Shown one piece after another: positions 48,245 through 58,200 of a DNA stretch of 64,000 nt (positions are counted from its first letter, which is position 1; each line of letters starts with the position of its first letter). The notes under the pieces are model-generated. The model was not told where the DNA came from, did not search any database, and saw only the letters and a list, made by a program, of their open reading frames with translations. The DNA comes from Siphonodentalium dalli (lineage: Eukaryota; Mollusca; Scaphopoda; Gadilida; Siphonodentaliidae): positions 147,560,864-147,624,863 of the forward strand of contig CP136064.1 of NCBI GenBank assembly GCA_032622095.1. The letters run 5' to 3'. Position numbers and translations under genes: made by a program.

Positions 48245-48514
48245 GGTATAGCGCTTGCAGCGTTGGCAGAACGTTGGTATACCGTTGGTTGATTTACCGT
48301 TAGTTTTTCAACGTTTAACCAACATTTAAGTAACGTCGTGGGAATTACGTTGGAAAAACATTGTTGAAATAACGTTGGAAAAACGTTAGAAATCTAACCG
48401 TTGAATAACCGTTGGGAATCAACGTTGAATCTACGTTGATTCAACGTAGTGAAAACTAACCAACGTAAACTCAACGGTACCAACCAAAAACCAACGTAGA
48501 ATCAACGTAGCGTT
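48245..48514. repeat. AACGTT-type repeat at right end of the 23-kb element
   Basis: Diverged units (CCGTTGG, AACGTTGAATCTACG, CCAACGTAGAATCAACG) lead to the GCTATCTGGG terminus. The last 30 bp are inverted relative to 25455-25485. Confidence 0.9.
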
Positions 48515-48526
48515 GCTATCTGGGTA

Positions 48527-48571
48527 GCCAGCCGCCGAGTCGCTAATTAGCTGTTAATTGCTATTGTTAGG
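48527..48571. repeat. MULE-like left inverted repeat, inner part
   Basis: GCCAGCCGCCGAGTCGC onward is the exact complement of 49089-49133 over 45 bp. Confidence 0.9.
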
Positions 48572-49088
48572 CGGCTAATTGGATTAAGTCAGTGGTGGGT
48601 CACATGAAGATCAAAGGGCAAGTAGTGGGAATAAAAACAAACAATGACTTTTGTTTATTAAGCAATAAATGAAGGTTTAGCAATTTTAAAGATTACACTT
48701 TATCTTGCCTTCCATCTTCGCCATGAACTGCACCTGAAATTGTTCTTGGCATTCATGATGGCTTGGGTGGTCGTTGATATGCCTGGTTTGGTCACACTGT
48801 CCCTGTATACCGGTGCCGGTTCTCTGGCTACACAAATGTGACAAATGTGTAAATATGTTCTTTACTACTGAATTGTTCTTTGTTCTATATGTATTTTATG
48901 TATTTGTGTTACATGTAACTCTCCATATGATGGAGGATAGAAATAAAATATATATGTACAATCAGCTGCGACATCTTTAAAAAAACACATTCCTGTGCGT
49001 GATATGATCACACTTGTAACAAGAAGTAACTGTATAAACAGTATTTGTCTTCACTCATAAATCCATTGATTTGAGCCGCCAACATATT
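48572..49088. other. Internal region of the MULE-like element
   Basis: Non-coding. It includes the 115-bp AATAAA-ended repeat at 48839-48955, whose inverse is at 39548-39665. The ORF at 48774-48980 overlaps that repeat and is not believed. Confidence 0.6.
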
Positions 49089-49375
49089 CCTAACAATAGC
49101 AATTAACAGCTAATTAGCGACTCGGCGGCTGGCTCGGCTGATTCCAACTACAACTTTTAGTGTGCTGGAGAACGAAAAATGTCGATAAAAGTTGAAATAT
49201 AAGACTTACAAATTATCTTTTTAGTTTTTTTTATTTGTAATTGGCATAACTTACCACAGACCAAAATTCATCACTATTGGAATTATATTAACGACAATAA
49301 ACGAAATTGAAAATCCCAACTACACATTTTACTGGACTCGAGCTCGGGCTCGGACTACAACTATTAGTGTGTCCC
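49089..49375. repeat. MULE-like right inverted repeat, 287 bp
   Basis: Complement of 48527-48571 plus 25213-25454. At the join with the TA target only one base differs (G here, T of TA on the left). Confidence 0.88.
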
Positions 49376-49384
49376 CTTTGTTTT
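49376..49384. repeat. 9-bp target duplication, right
   Basis: CTTTGTTTT, matching 25204-25212. Confidence 0.85.
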
Positions 49385-50700
49385 GGCTGTTCTCCCAGTC
49401 GTGCGTGCCAGCCGATCGTCGTTATTCGGGTGGTTCCGATTTCCTCTGATTTCCTCCGAATATAATTCCATGAGACTCCGCGCGCTGATTCGCTCCGAAA
49501 ATGTGTTGGTATCTGAGAAGATTTCTTACTCTGATCGCAGTTTTCAACAATTTAATACAGGGCGAGTACCGCACTAATAATATGCCACATTGGGGTTTTC
49601 TTTCTAGTTTTTTATGACCTTTCTTGTGGTATATCGGGCACAGTTCTGTCTGACATCAAATATATGCCCACCGGGAGTGAAGCTAATGACTTTAAGAGTC
49701 TGCGAGAGGCAGTATATGAGTGTCAACCATACCCCTAGATACAAAAACATCCTTGTAATAATGATAATAAGTCATGGAGATCTGTTATGGGTGATTTATA
49801 AGCCTCCCAGTGTGCCCAGGAAAAAATTTGCAACAACACAAAAATCTATTTTTTTCTAGGCCCGAGACACCCACCCACCCGGCCTACGTGTCCGGAACTT
49901 TTCGGCGACCCCTGCCCACCCCCATATGAATATCAAGTTATCAACTCAGGTCACAATATAAACAGACAGTCACATTCAGAATGCGGTCTCCAGAGCATTA
50001 CTAAATTTCCCCTCTGGGACATCATGCTGTTTGGGCCTTGATCAACAATGGATAATTCGCTTCAGAATGAGATCCACAAAGGCTGAATTTGGTGATGCTA
50101 AACCGCCATGCAGGGTAGCATCACTAAATTCACCCTCTGGAGACCTAGTTCTGAATGTGACCCTCTACTGACTTTGTGCCTGAATATGTGTTATTGTCAT
50201 TCCAACCGCAGAGAAATGTGGGTAATTTAGCAGAAGAATAAAACCAGGTACCCAGTTTCATTCCCCTATGTATCACCAGATGACTGCTATAATTATAGCA
50301 GATGAAAATTTCCAAATAGAGGTACATGTAGTTGAAAAGAATAACATATCTGTATGGTGTGATATATCTGAGGAAATCAACAGTTGGTTGTATTGTCAAT
50401 TTAAATTTTATTTCCCCGCCTGGTGAGAATTCCATACACATTATTTATATAATAGTATCCACTTTGAGAGCTGAATTTGTTGTTTTTAAATTTTAATGTG
50501 TCTTATGACATTCCATTGAAGAGAAGTGATGCCTCTTCAAAACAGCGTATAAACACTGATGTACCTCAAAATGTGTTTTCATTAATTAGTCATTTAGTGA
50601 TGGACAAAACCGTTCAAGATTTTGGGTCCCTTTAAACTTTCGTTTTCAAGTTAATAAAATCCCATCGCAGACATTTGCATGGGAGGTCACTCCGATCAGT
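49385..50700. other. No gene; one degenerate palindromic MITE
   Basis: About 50055-50155 pairs GGTGATGCTA...TAGCATCACTAAATTCACCC and matches the arms of the MITE at 29570-29720. A further degenerate arm lies at 49978-50040. The rest lacks coding signal. Confidence 0.55.
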
Positions 50701-50772
50701 GTCGTCTTGGATTGGAGTATGCAGGAAAGAAACGAGTGTATCAAATAACAACTTGTAATAGGACTAGTATAT

Positions 50773-50784
50773 CCAAGATGGCGG
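50773..50784 (+). promoter_or_regulatory. YY1-like site
   Basis: CCAAGATGGCGG matches the YY1 consensus. A site of this kind near the 5' end of mammalian L1 helps set the transcription start. Function here is inferred. Confidence 0.4.
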
Positions 50785-50998
50785 ACGAGGCATAACTAAC
50801 TGATTATCGCTCCTTCAATTTCGGCTGTTTAATGGGAAACAGAATTCAATCATGATGTGCTAACCAGTGCAACTTCGCGTCTGTTAATCTGAGAATCATA
50901 CGGTGCAGTTTGGTTAACCTGACATTTGTTTTGCAGTGTTTTTTCATAATAAGAACGTAGAATCTCCAACATAAACAATCTCCGATCAAAAATTCAAA

Positions 50999-51526
50999 AT
51001 GGCGGGCGTGTTAGAAGACACTCCAAATATACTTTTAAACATGGTAAAAGAGAAACCTGCCTCTACCACAGATTTGCCCGTTGATGACAGAACTATCGCT
51101 CTTGATCCACCTTCTGTTAAACATCAGAAAGATCCCGACGTGGTTGTCACTATTACAAACTCTGATGGAAACATCCAGCCTGTATTTTTCACCAATGGTA
51201 CAAAACCTGACACAGTGATGGAGGTTATAAATTCCGTAGCTGATACCAATTATGATATATCTGAATCCCAATCTGATGTAAATACTCTCCAGCAGTCAAA
51301 CTTCACATTTTATCTTCAAGTTCCTTCAAGCCAAGTTTCAAGTCTGAACTCTTCACCGCAGGACTCACCAATAGGCACCCCTCCAAGCTTCGCATCCAAA
51401 TTCCAATCAGTCTCGGAGTCAATGCGATCCTTCAGAGCCAAAGAAAGGACCAAACGACGCAGAGGAGCACCCACTGATGAAGATTCTTGGACGAACACAT
51501 CAACAAGACTATCAAAAACCAAATAA
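50999..51526 (+). CDS. LINE ORF1, N-terminal part, 175 aa
   Basis: Starts at ATG 50999 in AAAATGG context. It is a low-complexity, Ser/Thr/Asp-rich leader with a basic KERTKRRR patch near residue 150. It has no recognisable fold. The following ORF1 frame overlaps from 51481, so the protein is split by a -1 frame change relative to a continuous ORF1. The leader probably belongs to the same nucleic-acid-binding protein. It might alternatively be a real short upstream ORF. Confidence 0.6.
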   Translation: MAGVLEDTPNILLNMVKEKPASTTDLPVDDRTIALDPPSVKHQKDPDVVVTITNSDGNIQPVFFTNGTKPDTVMEVINSVADTNYDISESQSDVNTLQQSNFTFYLQVPSSQVSSLNSSPQDSPIGTPPSFASKFQSVSESMRSFRAKERTKRRRGAPTDEDSWTNTSTRLSKTK

Positions 51527-52488
51527 GCGCATGCATGAAGGAAGAATTTCAGACACTGGGAAATCAGATGAAAATCTTAACTGACATGTTTGCCACCATG
51601 AACCACACAATCGAAGATACTGTAAAAACCAGTATATCCAATACACAAAAGGAAGTAATCTCTGTGAAAAATGGGATACAGTCGATGGAAAAAGAAATTA
51701 ACTCTCTCAAATCTGAAGTGGGTCGATTAATGGGAGAAAATGAAAAATTGACCGAATTAGCCATGCAAAACATGAATTCAAGTACCGCCACTGGGTCACT
51801 TGACAAAGACTGGGTTGAAAACCTTATGGAACAGAAACTACAGGAAGCGATGAAGTATACCGACAAGGAAGTAGAGAAAGGTGAACAATACAGTCGAATC
51901 AATTGTCTCATCTTTCACAATGTTCCAATACCGAATCACATCTCAAACTCCTACAACATTGATGCTAAAGGTGTAATTTTGGATATCTGTGAACATTTCC
52001 TTAGAGTGAAACTTGATCCCAGAGACATTTCTAATGCTCATCCTCTTGGTGCACCCTATACCGTACCTGAAGGTCCACTAATCCCAGCAAGGAAGGCTGA
52101 CATGCTCTTTAACTCTGTACAGAGTGCTAACAAAACAACTTCTCAAGCAACTTCCTCTCAGCAGGCAGAAACAAGCACCCAAGCCAATCAGATGACCAAA
52201 ACAACCACTAAGGCTTGTAATATCATTGTCCGTTTCGGAAACTGGTACGCGAGAAAGGCAGTATTCGATAACAAGAAACTGTTGAAGGGTCAAAGCAAGA
52301 TTTTCATCACAGAAAATCTTACCAAAGCCAGAAATGACCTAGTGAAAGAACTTTCCGCCCTAAAGAAGGAGAACCATATTTCATCCTACTGGACATTTCG
52401 GGGTAATATATTCACCAAGAAAACTGACACTTCAAGACCCATCAAAGTAACTTCATCCGAGGAAGTACAGGCCCTCAAGAAAAAGTGA
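51481..52488 (+). CDS. LINE ORF1 (L1-type, coiled coil plus RRM-like), partial
   Basis: The frame opens after a stop at 51478-51480 and has no convincing own ATG near its start. A heptad-like coiled coil occupies roughly residues 15-100. An RRM-like region follows (INCLIFHNVPIP, then DISNAHPLG), then a C-terminal domain (ACNIIVRFGNWYARKAVF, KIFITENLTKARNDL, ISSYWTFRGNIFTKK). This order matches L1-type ORF1 proteins, RNA-binding trimers with chaperone activity that package LINE RNA. A Gln/Thr-rich insert at about residues 213-235 separates the two domains. Confidence 0.8.
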   Translation, partial: RFLDEHINKTIKNQISACMKEEFQTLGNQMKILTDMFATMNHTIEDTVKTSISNTQKEVISVKNGIQSMEKEINSLKSEVGRLMGENEKLTELAMQNMNSSTATGSLDKDWVENLMEQKLQEAMKYTDKEVEKGEQYSRINCLIFHNVPIPNHISNSYNIDAKGVILDICEHFLRVKLDPRDISNAHPLGAPYTVPEGPLIPARKADMLFNSVQSANKTTSQATSSQQAETSTQANQMTKTTTKACNIIVRFGNWYARKAVFDNKKLLKGQSKIFITENLTKARNDLVKELSALKKENHISSYWTFRGNIFTKKTDTSRPIKVTSSEEVQALKKK

Positions 52489-52712
52489 ATCACATAAGAT
52501 GTAGCACTTACCATCTCCCACCCAAAGTCTAAAATCTTCAACAGTCCCCTTATACGTGTAAATTTTCATTTGTATCCACACAACCTTCTTAAACTTAGTA
52601 AGAAAGGAAAAATCTAGAAAGCTAATATCACTATGCATGTCTGCACTTTGAAGATGGATCTCTGTTTCCAACATTGGAATAAACTGTTTAAAAAAAAAAA
52701 AGTCATCTTAGA

Positions 52713-53787
52713 ACAGACACCCAATCTCCAGAGGATACTCATTATCATAGTCGAAATCGCTCTCCAAATATCCTAATTTACAATATATTCACTTTATATT
52801 TAATATGTAAATTTATATATCTAAATCCCAGGATCCCATGATTAGTCAGGACAAAACAGAAAGTTTGAAAAAGATAAAACAAACATACAGTCAATTCAGA
52901 ACAAATAACTAATCTCCAAAAGCTACTCAGTCAATTCCGCGCTTTATATTAAATACATGATGTGTTTAACCACAGACTGTGAAATATGAATCACAGTGTG
53001 CGAAATATACATGCCCCCATCCTATCAATATATGATTCAGGCTATTTGACCTCCAAAACTAACATATTTTACATATACATAGTAATACTAATTAAAGATG
53101 CATAATCCAATTTAACGCCCCTATAATATTATTGTTATCAGATTTCGAGTTTTGAAATCTGTTATTTCTCACCAACTCAATTATCTGGCGGCTGTGTAAA
53201 TATCCAATCAATATTAACCGACATAATCTTGATACCATATCTTGCTGAACATGTCGATCAATAATTTTTTTGTTTGTTTGTTTTGTTTTTTTGTGGAAAA
53301 TTTTAGACTATAGCTGTCAGCGGTTAGCTTTCTCTTTTTTTCATAACTGAAGCAGCACCTCATTAAATGTTGTTTTTGGCATCTGAAGATATGGGTACGA
53401 TTCAATTCGGATTGTGCATCCTTGACTAGAAATCCGAGTGTATGATATACAAATGTATCAATTAGCCCTCTCACCATGTACAGTACATCCAATTTAACCT
53501 CCAAAACTTTTTAATTTCTTTAAAGTCACTTTTCCAAGTTGGCCAGTGTTTAATTAACTTAATGTTTACTGTCAATCGTCACATTTCCTTTCGACGGAAA
53601 ATAATAACGAATTTGATTATTTATTGGCACAATGCACAATTCCATTGGCCGATAATATTAATATTTATATTATATTATAATCATAATTACATTCTACTAA
53701 ATAAGTAACCGCAGAAAGTTACATAAAGCTACCCTAATAATAATTAAAATGCGTCATCATCGCATTAAACTCTGAGAACCCGTTGCT
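52713..53787. other. AT-rich DNA, no gene seen
   Basis: No domain-bearing frame and no repeat structure recognised apart from short T-rich tracts near 53270-53295. Confidence 0.45.
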
Positions 53788-53985
53788 GAACATGAAGCCA
53801 TCAGTTTGTGAGCTTGATTGATCAGGGCCGGTGTAACACGTCATCTCCCCCCCCCCCCCCCAGGATATCCCCCCCCCCCCGCACCGGGCCGGCCCTGATC
53901 GATAAAGTTTACAAATTGATAACAGGAAGCCATCGGTCTGTGAGCTTGATTGATCAGGGCCGGCCCAGTTAAGTTTACAGATTGA
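53788..53985. repeat. 133-bp tandem duplication with poly-C
   Basis: GTGAGCTTGATTGATCAGGG occurs in both copies, 133 bp apart, each in a GAAGCCATC...CAGGGCCGG context. The first copy carries two poly-C tracts (about 53847-53880) framing AGGATATC. Confidence 0.85.
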
Positions 53986-54488
53986 TGACTTCCAGAAACT
54001 ACTATTAAATGCCACAGAGAGTACTTGTATGTTATATCCATTAGCTCTCTTTTCTCCATACAGGATATATACAATTCGTCCCCTAAAAATGTGTTAATGT
54101 CACATCTACATGTATTTATCTCCTAGTTAATGTCACATTTATGCACTATGTATTCAGGATATGTTATTTTGCCCCGTCCCCCCAATTGGGGTCATATCCA
54201 ATATATGATACAAGAGTGAATAATTATATTCACTATTTCACATGCCTATACATGTATAATTGAGTGAAAGTGATTTGTGATGGTTAGGCCAAAACAATAT
54301 TTTAGCCTGTTTTTCGAACATTTGGTTGGAAAAAGTAGACAAATGGCAGAACTGTTCATGATTTCCACAAGTATTTTGGATACAATTATGTCCTACTCAA
54401 ATTATAGAAAAAAACTAAGGTACTTATTCCCACAAAACTATCTAAATAATTGGAAAAGGTGAAAACTGAAAAATATACAGCCATAAAA
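53986..54488. other. No gene seen
   Basis: AT-rich DNA with two TTAATGTCACAT copies near 54095 and 54127. The short plus-strand frame at 54277-54462 has no recognisable domain. Confidence 0.45.
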
Positions 54489-54534
54489 TATTTTCTTTCC
54501 GGCACCCTAGTAAAAATAAAAGGTTGCGGCAGAC

Positions 54535-54920
54535 CTCTGCGCAGCCACCTCCACAACCTTCACCGCAGAGGTCTGCATTTGGAACGCTCTGCGCAACCTT
54601 CGCAACCCTCTGCGCAACCTTCGCTACCCTCTGCGCAACCTCTTTCGCAACTTCGCAGCCCTCTCCGCAACTACATTCGCAGCCTTCGCAACTCTCTCAG
54701 CAACCTCTTTCGCAACCTTCGCAGCCCTCTGCACACCTCTTTCGCAACCCTGTCTGCAACCTTCGCAGCCATCTACACAATTTCACATTCCTTTCCACAA
54801 CCTTTGCAACCCTCTCCATAACCTCTTTCACAGCCCTCTCTGCAACCTCTTTACAGCCCTGTTCACTGCCTATTTTGCAATGGTATCGGCAACTTTGTCT
54901 GCAACCCTACTTGTGAACCC
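54535..54920. repeat. CGCAACCTTCG minisatellite, left
   Basis: Degenerate units such as CTCTGCGCAACCTTCGCAAC about 21 bp long decay toward 54920. Ser/Arg/Gln-Pro-rich frames across it are translations of the array. Confidence 0.9.
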
Positions 54921-55439
54921 ATTTGTAATAATATGGTAGCTGAATCACTATGATATTGCAACTTGTTCGCAATGATAGTGGAATCCTTTCTGCAAACAGA
55001 AATGGATCACACACATACATGTATACAATGTAGATATTTAGCTTCATATTCTGTTATTTGGATCACATTCTGTGAATCACAATAGTACAAATCACAAAAA
55101 ATAGATAGATCACAGCCAAATTCCACTTAAAATCTCCTGGAATTAATTGACTAGTCAAAAGTTTTCAAGATAACACTATTTAATATTACTGACAGTACAT
55201 GTATATAAAAAAATTTAAAAACCCATAAATTATTCAATTATAAATATCTTCTTTTTTGTATCTGTTTCTGCTCGACGCCGGCTCCTTGAGAACTTCTAGC
55301 TAATTGCCTTGTTAACCATGGCTATGTAATAGTTGGTATTCCATCTGGCCCAGTTATGGTCTTCATGTAACCTGTAACACAATAATTACAATAATTTACT
55401 TGCAATTTAGGTTTAACAATTTAAATGAATCATGTTTGG
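54921..55439. other. No gene seen
   Basis: AT-rich DNA between two arrays. Confidence 0.4.
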
Positions 55440-56110
55440 AAAATTAATTTCATGCCCATGCAATAAACAAAGAGTTACCCCCCTATCAGCATTCATGCCC
55501 AATACACAAAGCTAGTTATACCCCCGCCCCAATCATCATTCCATGCCCTATATACAAAGCTATAACTATTATATAAGTTACCCCCACCATCATTTCATGC
55601 CAATAAAGAAAGCTAGTTATAATCCCCCCATCTTTATTTCATGCCAAATAAACAATACCCCCCCCCCAATTATTTCATGCCCACTAATTTGGCACTAAAC
55701 AAAGCTAGTTACCTCCCCCCCCCATAATTTCATGCCCAATAAACAAAGCTTAAGTTAACTATATATATGCCCCCTCCCTAATCTTAATTCATGCCCAAAC
55801 AAAGACAGTTATCCCCCATAATTTCAAGCCCAATAAACTAAGCTTGTCAACTCTCCCCCATCATCATCCCATGCCCAAAGCTAGTTACCCCTCCCCCATC
55901 GTGTTATGCCCAATAAACAAAGCTAGTTAACTACCCCCCCCCCCCATCATCATTTCATTCCCACAGCTAGTTATCCAGGCCACCATCATACTTTCATGCC
56001 CAACAAACAAAGCTAGTTATCCCTTATCATTATTTCATGCCCAATAAAAATAAAGCTAGTTACACCCCCCCCCCCATCATCATCATAATATGCACAATAA
56101 ACAAAGTTAG
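55440..56110. repeat. Poly-C minisatellite, 45-60-bp unit
   Basis: More than ten units follow the pattern CATGCCCAATAAACAAAGC, TAGTTA, a cytosine run, then ATCATCATTT. The C-run length varies between units. Confidence 0.92.
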
Positions 56111-57900
56111 CTATAAGTCTTCAACAGTTCAATAATATGCTTACCAGTTTCTGGAATCCACTGGCCTGCAGCTATATATCTTCTCTGAATGATTCCTTCC
56201 ATTATTAATTGATTTTGAATAGTTTTTTCAGTTTTAGAAAATAGTTTATCCATTCCTGCAAGCTCAGTTATCTTGAAATATTAATACAGTCCTTGCTATT
56301 AGTCTCCAAAGTTGTAGAATGTAACAATTCACAAATCCTAAACAGAACATTATGAACAAAGAAAATATACCAGTAACAGTTAAATTCAAATTTAACAATA
56401 ACACAAGAAGTTAGGAACACATGTTGTCTGACCCAGTCAGTGGATTAAATTACAGAAGTATTTATAGAAATTTTAATTTGGTCAGTGGCTTCTGATAATT
56501 AAACCTCTGCTCTGTAGCATCACAATATACTGTTTGGGTTTACAATCTTATGTCAAACATTAATAAAAGTCCTAGGTTTTCCTGTGACTGGGAATTTATT
56601 AATTCTAATCTTTTCCTAGTCTAGGAGTGGGTATTTATACAGTCTGGAGTAAACTACATACCCACATATAAAAAATAGTGGGTCTGACGACCTTTCGTTC
56701 AGTTTTCATTTCCCAAACCCGGGATTCCTTGTAATTACCGCCAATCAAAACTTAGCTCCAAGAAATGTGTGCCCCAATAAAAAGCTAGTAACATGTCACC
56801 TGCTCTCGGTGAGGAAATTCCGAAGGTGTGGCTAAATGTTGTTAATATAGTATCCATGACGTCATGTTATACCGGAAGAGAAATTCACAAATCGACAAAT
56901 AAAGTAGATTGTTGACGAGCGGTCGAAAGTTTAAAATCAAGTATCACCGGAATTTGGATTGCAGGCAACTGTAATTAGGGTACAACTAGCCAATCTTTGG
57001 AGCTAATAATACGGCTGTGTAAGGTCGGGAGGGTTCGGTGGGGTTGGTGTTAGAATTGTGTTGCTTTTCGCTCGTTTTGGCTGCGGTGGTACTACTGCCG
57101 GTACTGGGGAACTGATAGATCGTTTTGTTATGTCATTTAACTTTTTTTTAGTTCTGTAGTTGTTTTAGCAGATAGTCCCGACATTCATGTATTTTTGATT
57201 CGTGGCCGTTGATTTGTGTTATTTTTTGACAACATGGGCGACAAATCGCCTGGCCAATCTAAAAAATAATTCGTTCTGAGACTCTGAGTCCAAGAGATCC
57301 ACATAAATTGACATTTTTTATAATTTCAAGAAGATCTGTCTTAGTTATTGTACATATTATTTTGGATCCCGGAAGCTAGCTGTTTCCCTTTATTGTCAGT
57401 AAAACAACCGCCGAACGAAAAGTCACAAACCCTGCAACTATTAATTCCGATTCTTAGAATCGCCTTCTCAGGGTTGAAGCGGCCATGACGGCACTGGCAC
57501 GTGACCATATTTACGCCTGTCAATCACAACTAATTTCAGATTTATATTAAGTGCGGTGTGACGTAATTTGGGGGAAGCCCACAACCGTTCAGAAATGAAA
57601 AGTTGATGGGAATGCAATAGACTCAGTATCAGTATGAATCTGAGTGTATGTTTACATAGACTGGTATTTATAGTCAGTAATAATTTAGATTTTGTTTTGT
57701 TGGAAAATATTTTTTTGGTAGGTCTGTTGGGTAACCGGACACACATTTTTTTGTTTTGGTTTAACACATTCCTCCGACATCCTCCTACACTATGTGAATG
57801 TATATCTTAAATGGAAATTTTGAAATTGAAATGTTTCGACTTAGAATATTTTTCTTGTAACAATCGACTTAGAAATATTCTGCCATTGGGAAATGTGGAC
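56111..57900. other. Non-coding DNA; promoter-like site at 56857-56878
   Basis: No domain-bearing frame. A short frame starting at ATG 57234 (MGDKSPGQSKK) ends after 11 codons. The promoter-like site is described separately. Confidence 0.4.
56857..56878. promoter_or_regulatory. CRE plus ETS motif pair
   Basis: TGACGTCA (56857-56864) is followed by ACCGGAAG (56871-56878). The pairing is common in CpG promoters of animal genes. No transcript could be assigned. Confidence 0.35.
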
Positions 57901-57904
57901 TCTC

Positions 57905-58200
57905 TACCTTCGCAACCCTCGACTTAGACTATTTCTGATTATTTCCTTCCTGCTGCCTTGTCCGCAACCTTCGCAGCCTTGTACGCAACCTTCGCAGCCT
58001 TGTACGCAACCTTCGCAGCCTTGTACACAACCTTCGCAACCCTCGACTTAGAATATTTCTGATTATTTCCTTCCTGCTGCCTTGTTCGCAACCTTCGCAA
58101 CCCTCTTCGCATCCTTTGCAGCCTTCTTCGCATGCTTCGCAACCCTCTTTGCAACCTTCGCAACCTTTGCAGCCTTCGCAAGGGTTGCGCAGAGGTCTGC
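57905..58200. repeat. CGCAACCTTCG minisatellite, right
   Basis: Units such as TTGTACGCAACCTTCGCAGC repeat. The segment CCCTCGACTTAGACTATTTCTG with TTCCTTCCTGCTGCCTTG occurs twice, showing a larger duplication. Cys/Gly/Glu-rich and Arg/Leu-rich minus-strand frames are by-products. Confidence 0.9.

Larger units (their letters stand above)
25455..48524. mobile_element. TA-flanked element with CCCAGATAGC ends, 23.07 kb
   Basis: The left end reads CCCAGATAGC at 25455-25464 and the right end GCTATCTGGG at 48515-48524. TA flanks both. The inverted match extends inward (for example CTACGTTGAT) before dissolving into AACGTT arrays at both ends. Both junctions fall at the same two bases of the outer element's inverted repeat, which shows one insertion event. 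No transposase can be matched to these termini. The interior holds a hAT element, TTAA elements, MITEs and satellites, so the core element was probably much shorter. A TA target fits Tc1/mariner-like transposition among others; the superfamily is not assigned. Confidence 0.75.
25213..49375. mobile_element. MULE-like element (1.09 kb) split by a 23-kb insertion
   Basis: The ends are inverted: GGGACACACTAATAGTTGTA from 25213 and its complement ending at 49375. A 9-bp direct repeat CTTTGTTTT flanks both, as in the Mutator superfamily. The right inverted repeat spans 49089-49375 (287 bp). The left one is 25213-25454 plus 48527-48571, also 287 bp once the inner element and one TA are removed. The non-repeat middle, 48572-49088, has no coding capacity. 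The undisturbed element would be 1091 bp, non-autonomous. A decayed half copy lies at 5891-6155. Confidence 0.85.
50701..52712 (+). mobile_element. LINE ORF1-only retrocopy with poly-A
   Basis: The unit holds a 5' region, two overlapping ORF1 frames, AATAAA at 52678-52683 and a 12-base A run at 52690-52701. GTCATCTTAGA after the tail resembles GTCGTCTTGGA at 50701-50711 (9 of 11), a possible decayed target duplication. No endonuclease or reverse transcriptase follows. This layout fits an ORF1-only retrotransposed transcript; the exact 5' end is uncertain. Confidence 0.6.

Noticed and set aside
25455-48524. Maverick/Polinton or viral insertion
   Set aside because: No DNA polymerase, integrase, ATPase or capsid-like frame is visible; the ends and TA duplication fit a cut-and-paste element.
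48774-48980. 68-codon hydrophobic frame resembling a membrane protein
   Set aside because: It overlaps the dispersed 115-bp AATAAA-ended repeat, and its hydrophobicity is due to T-rich composition.
51478-51526. Programmed -1 frameshift in ORF1
   Set aside because: No XXXYYYZ heptamer; the nearest run has five A residues preceded by C. Mutation is simpler.
57234-57269. Short frame starting at ATG 57234 as a coding first exon
   Set aside because: It stops after 11 codons, and no splice donor precedes the stop in frame.
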